Shown here: positions 59,780 to 64,000 of the stretch, piece after piece
How the letters are laid out: every line of letters begins with the position of its first letter
How positions within the stretch are numbered: the first letter of the stretch is position 1
Assembly: GCA_964019695.1 (NCBI GenBank)
Contig: OZ026515.1
Coordinates: forward strand, 43,639,994-43,703,993
Direction: 5' to 3'
DNA: 64,000 nt
DNA from: Loripinus fragilis
Lineage: Eukaryota > Mollusca > Bivalvia > Lucinida > Lucinidae
Program-made: the position numbers and the translations under genes
The notes under the pieces: model-generated
Databases searched by the model: none
Told to the model about the DNA's origin: nothing
What the model saw: the letters and a program-made list of their open reading frames with translations, nothing else

Positions 59780-61147
59780 GTCGACATAGCATATGTGCAA
59801 AGGAGGCCCAGCTATCTCAATAGTTTTATAGACTGTCTCAATTTTTTTTTATTAAACTTGTGGTTTCATTTTTAATCTCATTTGAATTGAAAGATAGCAG
59901 GCATGCTTGTCATGTATATGATTTGTTCATTATATGGGGCCTCAACAAGAGGAACCATGATCTTGTTGCATGTGAGCAACAAATGGGCAGACCAGGCTGA
60001 GCATCTGCAGTCTGATCAGTGTCTTTGGTGTTCACTCTCTAGAAAGTAGAATAACTAAGTAAGAAAGAAGGCAAAGAACAGGAATTGATACGATCAAGTA
60101 CCACACCTGACACAAGATACCATATGAGAAAGTGACAAAAACACAAGAAAACATCACATACAAGAGAACTAAGAGGTCAGCCCTTTCCCAACAGGTGATC
60201 ACACGGCTGCAAGAAAGAAATATCACAGTATGGCAAAGACAAACACAAATAACAAAAAAGATCCAGGAGAGAAACACCTCCTTGGATCGGTCAGTAAGAA
60301 AATTACTGGAGGATTTAAACTAGCTTCACCCTTAATTCTGATGTGGATCAAGACACATAGATGTTTGGTTTGCATGAAAGATCCCTAACTTATCCATGAA
60401 TCATCTCCTTTGACATAAAATCAAGATAAAAAACTGCTACAGCCAGAATTTTAGCATTCTAGCTAGTCTGAAGAAGAGCAGGCTTGTCTGAGATTTATTT
60501 TTTTTCTGATTAATTATGGAATATATTTGTTGTGTTAAATGCTAGTTACTTGACAATATCTCGACAAACAGTCCAGACCTTGATCAGACTGCAGGTTTTA
60601 CTGCTATTTTGATAAGTGTTTTGTGAATCAGAGACTTGATGAAAAAAAATTCAGCTTTCAACAGATAGCAAATTATGCTTGAAATTTTAGAGTATATACG
60701 CCTAATGATACTACATGTTTAATATATGAAGAAAAGTTTTACAAGGAAGACTGCGTAGATGAGTTTTGTAGTGTTATGACTCTTGTAAAATATTCATTTG
60801 ACTCCCAATATGGACTTGTAATGTGGATGAAAAATTGTGGATTCTGATCAGTTGGCTTCATCACAAGCCAGCTGCTCTGGACATAAACTGTTCTATTTGA
60901 GAACAGAAAGAAAAATATGTTTGAAATTCAAGAACATTTACAGAAATACAGTAAGGGTGATTTAATAATTGGTAAATACTGGTACATAAAACACTTGATA
61001 GAATGTTTGTCATACATAAGGGAACAGTTTCTATAATCTTGAATTTCAGGAAATAGGAAATTGTTATATAGGGGACCATGTGCTTTTTGTATTTCAAAAT
61101 GGGATATTTCATATGAAGATCTAGACTATTCCATTCAATTTAACTAT
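59780..61147. other. No gene; scattered repeat pieces
   Basis: 59965-60035 resembles 25300-25375. 60055-60325 is A-rich and carries a 63-codon frame that I do not credit. 60820-60905 is a hairpin (GATTCTGATCAGTTGGCTTC / CAAGCCAGCTGCTCTGGAC). Confidence 0.45.
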
Positions 61148-61330
61148 GAGAAATGCAGTGGCTCAGTGGTAGCATGCTTTACTGGAGATAGAGGGTGGCA
61201 TTTGAGCCTCTCAGGAGGCATTGTTTATCCTTGAGCAAGAACTTATTCTCTGCATAGTACTGCTTCATTACAGAAAAAGTCCCAACATGACTGAAAAATT
61301 GATGACTGAGACATAAAGCATCAGCACAAA
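61148..61330 (+). mobile_element. tRNA-derived SINE, family S
   Basis: ATGCAGTGGCTCAGTGGTAG head with A box. Body GTACTGCTTCATTACAG, end GAGACATAAAGCATCAGCAC. The B box is decayed. Confidence 0.75.
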
Positions 61331-61490
61331 TAAAATCTAGATAAAATTAAACTGGTGAGGAAAGCAAATAGATAGTCCCTGATCAGACTGTTCCTCTAGG
61401 TGTGGTCAGCTCTGGGACTTCTTTATTTGCGCATGCTTAATAAGATAATATCCTTTCTTAGTAATTTGGTTTTGACACTCAAAGAGTTAA

Positions 61491-61708
61491 CCCTTTACCC
61501 TATAATAACGCCTTTTTGGGCCTTAGAAATATCATGTATTTGAAAATATTATGGAAAATGGAGCATTTGCTCTTTTGGAGCGAATGCTCCATTTTCTGTA
61601 ATATTTTCAAAAGTATTCAAAACTTTACTTAAATTTTTCTTGTTTTTTTTTCAATGTTGTCTAAAATAGAAAATGTCATGATCTAAAAATAGCCTATGGA
61701 GTAAAGGG
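61491..61708. mobile_element. TTAA-flanked MITE, family r
   Basis: TTAA at 61487-61490 and 61709-61712. Ends CCCTTTACCCTATAATAAC and TATGGAGTAAAGGG. Central AAATGGAGCATTTGCTCTTT / GGAGCGAATGCTCCATTTTC hairpin. Its interior is unrelated to families p and q. Confidence 0.88.
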
Positions 61709-61790
61709 TTAAACATGCTTTTGCAGTTACCAAGAGGGGCTTAGTGTCTAGTTTTGGTTTTGAAACCTCATTTTTTCATCATACTTAATA

Positions 61791-62029
61791 TGAGACACAA
61801 CATGAGATTTCCAACAATGTGGTATGTGTGACCAGCCAGCCTCAGATCAGCCTGCGCATATGCACAGTCTGGTCAGAGCCTTTTCTAGTGGCTTGAATAT
61901 TCTATGAGCATTAAGCTATTGACTGAACATAATTTGGAGTTTCCAAGCTTAAAAGTAGGCTGCACAGGCCTGTCCGAGTCTACACTTGTCAAAATGCCAC
62001 ATTGTTGAAAATCACATGTCACGGCTCAT
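61791..62029 (+). mobile_element. MITE, family a
   Basis: GAGACACAACATGAGATTTC, CAACAATGTGGTATGTGTG at left; CATTGTTGAAAATCACATGT and ACGGCTCA at right. Confidence 0.87.
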
Positions 62030-62111
62030 ATGTGGTTATAGTGATAGCCTTGGTGAGACTGCTCCTCTACTCCCTTGAGGTTTCCCTGGGCCCTGACAGT
62101 CTGATAAGTAT

Positions 62112-62532
62112 CAGGGATTTTCCTTGGCCTGATTCGGGGCCGAATATTAGCCCCTTCCCAATTCAGAAATGAGCAAAAACTTCCCAAAATGGTGTATATC
62201 ATTCCCAATTTCTTAGTTCTACATTTTGTTGAAAATTTCATGAAAATCCGAACAAAAATAGCAAAGTTACAGATGTTTGAAAATTTGCATAAAAATATGA
62301 ATAAATACATGTTTTCATTCACATTTTTATGCAATTTTTCATGAGTTTTTTATGAAGGGCAATTAAAGGAACAAATATGTTACAGCTTTATACTGCTAAT
62401 ATCTGGTTTTTAATCCATTTTGGCGTTTCAGTTCTTTTAGACTGCATCAAATTTTCCCAAGTTTGATGATCCAAATGTTTTTCCCCAACTTCAACAGGCC
62501 CTGGCACCAACAGAAAGGTAGGGAAATCCCTG
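62112..62532. mobile_element. hAT-like element with CAGGGATTT ends
   Basis: CAGGGATTTTCCTTGGCC to GTAGGGAAATCCCTG. AGTAT directly flanks both ends. Interior words TTCCCAATTTC recall 22810-23976 and 38485-38874, so these may be one superfamily. Confidence 0.75.
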
Positions 62533-62596
62533 AGTATGGTATTCAATCTAAAAAGCACTTATGTTTTTATAAGTGCACACAGGCAATCCAATCATT

Positions 62597-62602
62597 TATT
62601 TT
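62597..62602 (-). promoter_or_regulatory. Poly(A) signal AATAAA
   Basis: AATAAA on the - strand, ~140 nt after the stop codon of the - strand exon that follows, in an AT-rich setting. Confidence 0.6.
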
Positions 62603-62739
62603 GCAATAAATATGGATTTGTCCTGTGGATGAAAAAAGTGTGAATCCTGATCAGCTGACTTCATCCAGACCACCTCCTTCCTCGGCGCTACCACTATTTT
62701 CCAGCAACAATTTGCTTCCGTACATTTGCCATACAAGTA

Positions 62740-63143
62740 TTAGCTTTTGTTAAGACTAAGGGACAGAAAGTCTTCCTCAATTTTACTTGCATGGACACCG
62801 TTCTGAGCTGCTATCGGTATGTCGCCGTCGTCGTTATCAAAAGTCGACACAAAGTCCCGAAGTTCCTTTTCTTTTGATTTCTTCAATCTCAACTTTTTAA
62901 TGTCTTTTAATTTGATCGGGACTCTTTTAACCGATCTGTATTTCTGTACACGTTTTACGCAGTCTTTGATTTTCTGCATGATCAAGTCCTTACACAGCAA
63001 CGTGTTGAACTCTGTTAACGCGGACAATCTGTCGAAAGCGATATTGGTGTATTTGAAGTTGAAGGTTGAGAAAGGTCTTTCGGGATCGTCGAAGATATCA
63101 AAGTTGGCAAACTCTTTTTCTTCTTTTGTCCGTCTTCTTACAC
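62740..63143 (-). CDS. Last coding exon of an unidentified gene
   Basis: On the - strand, TCTATCTTCAG (acceptor at 63144-63145) is followed by 134 codons including the stop at 62740-62742; it enters with two bases completing a codon (phase 1 intron). The protein reads VRRRTKEEKEFANFDIFDDP.., FSTFNFKYTNIAFDRLSALT, then a Lys/Arg-rich probable helical region (CVKRVQKYRSVKRVPIKLKD, KKLRLKKSKEKELRDF) and an acidic tail. There are no membrane segments and no motif I recognise. The composition suggests an intracellular, perhaps nuclear, protein. The upstream exons are outside the window. A 212-codon frame on the + strand here is its antisense shadow plus repeat. Confidence 0.7.
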
Positions 63144-63176
63144 CTGAAGATAGAGAGATGATTGTTTACCAATTAC

Positions 63177-63572
63177 AGTGTTCACACAGGCTTGAAAAGC
63201 ACTTGAATTTGGAGGGCTTGCTTGAAAAGTCCTTGATGATTATATCTGCCTTGAAAAGTGCTGGAAAATCACTCAAAGGCCTTGAAAAGTACTTGAATTC
63301 TACTATTTTCTGTAGGACAACACTGTTGATAGAGACCTTAATCAGTTTAAAACTGCAGCATATGCTGCACCAAATAAAAGCACAACAATTTTATACAAAT
63401 TTTCTAGTACTAATTTCTCCATTATCTCAGTCTAGCATTTCTGAAGTAGAATTTTAACACTTAAATCAGTATTTTTCGTAAACTTATAGTCCTTGAAAAT
63501 TGTAGCAGAGTCTTTTAGAAGTCCTTGAAATGTCCTTGAATTTTACTCAAACTTGCCTGTATGAACCCTGAA
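63177..63572. mobile_element. hAT-like MITE in the - strand gene's intron
   Basis: CAGTGTTCACACAGGC at left and GCCTGTATGAACCCTG at right. The interior repeats CTTGAAAAGT(C/G)CTTGAATTT in several variants. It ends ~30 nt from the acceptor of the - strand exon. Confidence 0.8.
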
Positions 63573-63671
63573 TTAGTCACCTCATGAGATGTTTACCACG
63601 GGGTAAGTTTCACCAGGCTTATTAAAGTGATTTTTTCTTTAATTAGAATTTCAATGTACATTTGTAATCTA

Positions 63672-63860
63672 CAGTAAAAGCTGTGTTAAACGACCACCCT
63701 CAAAAAGACCAAAAATTGGTTTTCAAGACCAATTATCGCTTAATGCAGGTCAAAAGCATTGCAGAATCTGCAATACTTTTGACCTTCATTAAGCTACCAT
63801 TTGTCATGAAGATCTTTGTTTTGTCTATTTTTGAGTGGCCTTTTTACACTGGTTTTACTG
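63672..63860. mobile_element. MITE, family b
   Basis: CAGTAAAAGCTGTGTTAAAC to CACTGGTTTTACTG, TA at 63670-63671 and 63861-63862. The central hairpin is shortened (GCAGAATCTGCAATAC). 63861-64000 holds nothing recognised. Confidence 0.9.
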
Positions 63861-64000
63861 TATTTTGAATTTAATTGTCAAAGTCATTTTGATTTAAGCG
63901 TTAAATCTTTAGTTATTGAATGCATTTTTTTTTCTTTTTCATTTTATTCCTTACATCAAATTGTAAAAATGTTAAAATGCAATAATTAAGAATTGTTATG

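Noticed and set aside
60132..60323. 63-codon Gln/Lys-rich frame
   Set aside because: It lies in A-rich, repeat-like DNA and lacks any domain.
62819..63457. 212-codon frame on the + strand
   Set aside because: Its first half is antisense to the - strand exon and its second half is the repeat-rich hAT-like MITE.

Overview
The window is eukaryotic nuclear DNA from an invertebrate animal, most likely a bivalve mollusc. The main reasons are: a split gene with GT-AG introns and correct codon phases whose product is metazoan CMTR2; a dense load of short terminal-inverted-repeat (TIR) elements, tRNA-derived SINEs, LINE scraps and satellites; and Helentron-derived elements with ~150-160 bp core repeats like the 'pearl' elements described in bivalves. 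The species call is inference. Only three protein-coding genes can be supported.

Layout. 1-7.3 kb: two copies of a 100-bp satellite array and a 933-bp unit in three tandem copies. 7.3-12.5 kb: TIR elements, a LINE fragment and AT-palindrome DNA. 12.5-15.6 kb: three tandem arrays, the largest a 41-bp satellite of ~2.2 kb. 15.7-21.1 kb: a pearl-like element and inverted partners of the 10.9-12.3 kb blocks, in rearranged order. 21.8-22.5 kb: an intronless MYND zinc-finger gene preceded by an AAGATGGCGG motif and a 12-codon uORF. 22.8-31.2 kb: more mobile elements, tandem arrays and a second LINE fragment. 31.28-56.72 kb: a complete CMTR2 (cap-specific ribose 2'-O-methyltransferase 2) gene on the + strand. 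I could assign 13 exons with consistent phases, giving 969 codons. 56.7-62.7 kb: further repeats. 62.74-63.14 kb: the last coding exon of an unidentified gene on the - strand, with a poly(A) signal.

The most interesting biology is in how CMTR2 is built. (1) Exon 9 ends in six tandem 66-bp units, each ending in a full 5' splice site (CAG|GTAAGG or GTAAGA). Every unit is a multiple of three, so choosing a different donor would add or remove a 22-residue Ser/Thr-Pro-rich segment without changing frame. (2) The donors of exons 2, 5 and 7 lie at the first bases of three unrelated TIR elements, and the acceptor of exon 2 lies 9 nt beyond a fourth. (3) Intron 4 carries an array of sequences resembling the exon 4 donor, split by a Helentron-like insertion. 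Introns also contain TTAA-flanked (piggyBac-type) MITEs. One copy outside the gene has both an occupied and an empty target site in the window, which proves its boundaries.

Limits: exon boundaries come from reading frames, splice consensus and remembered family conservation. No alignment or transcript data were available.
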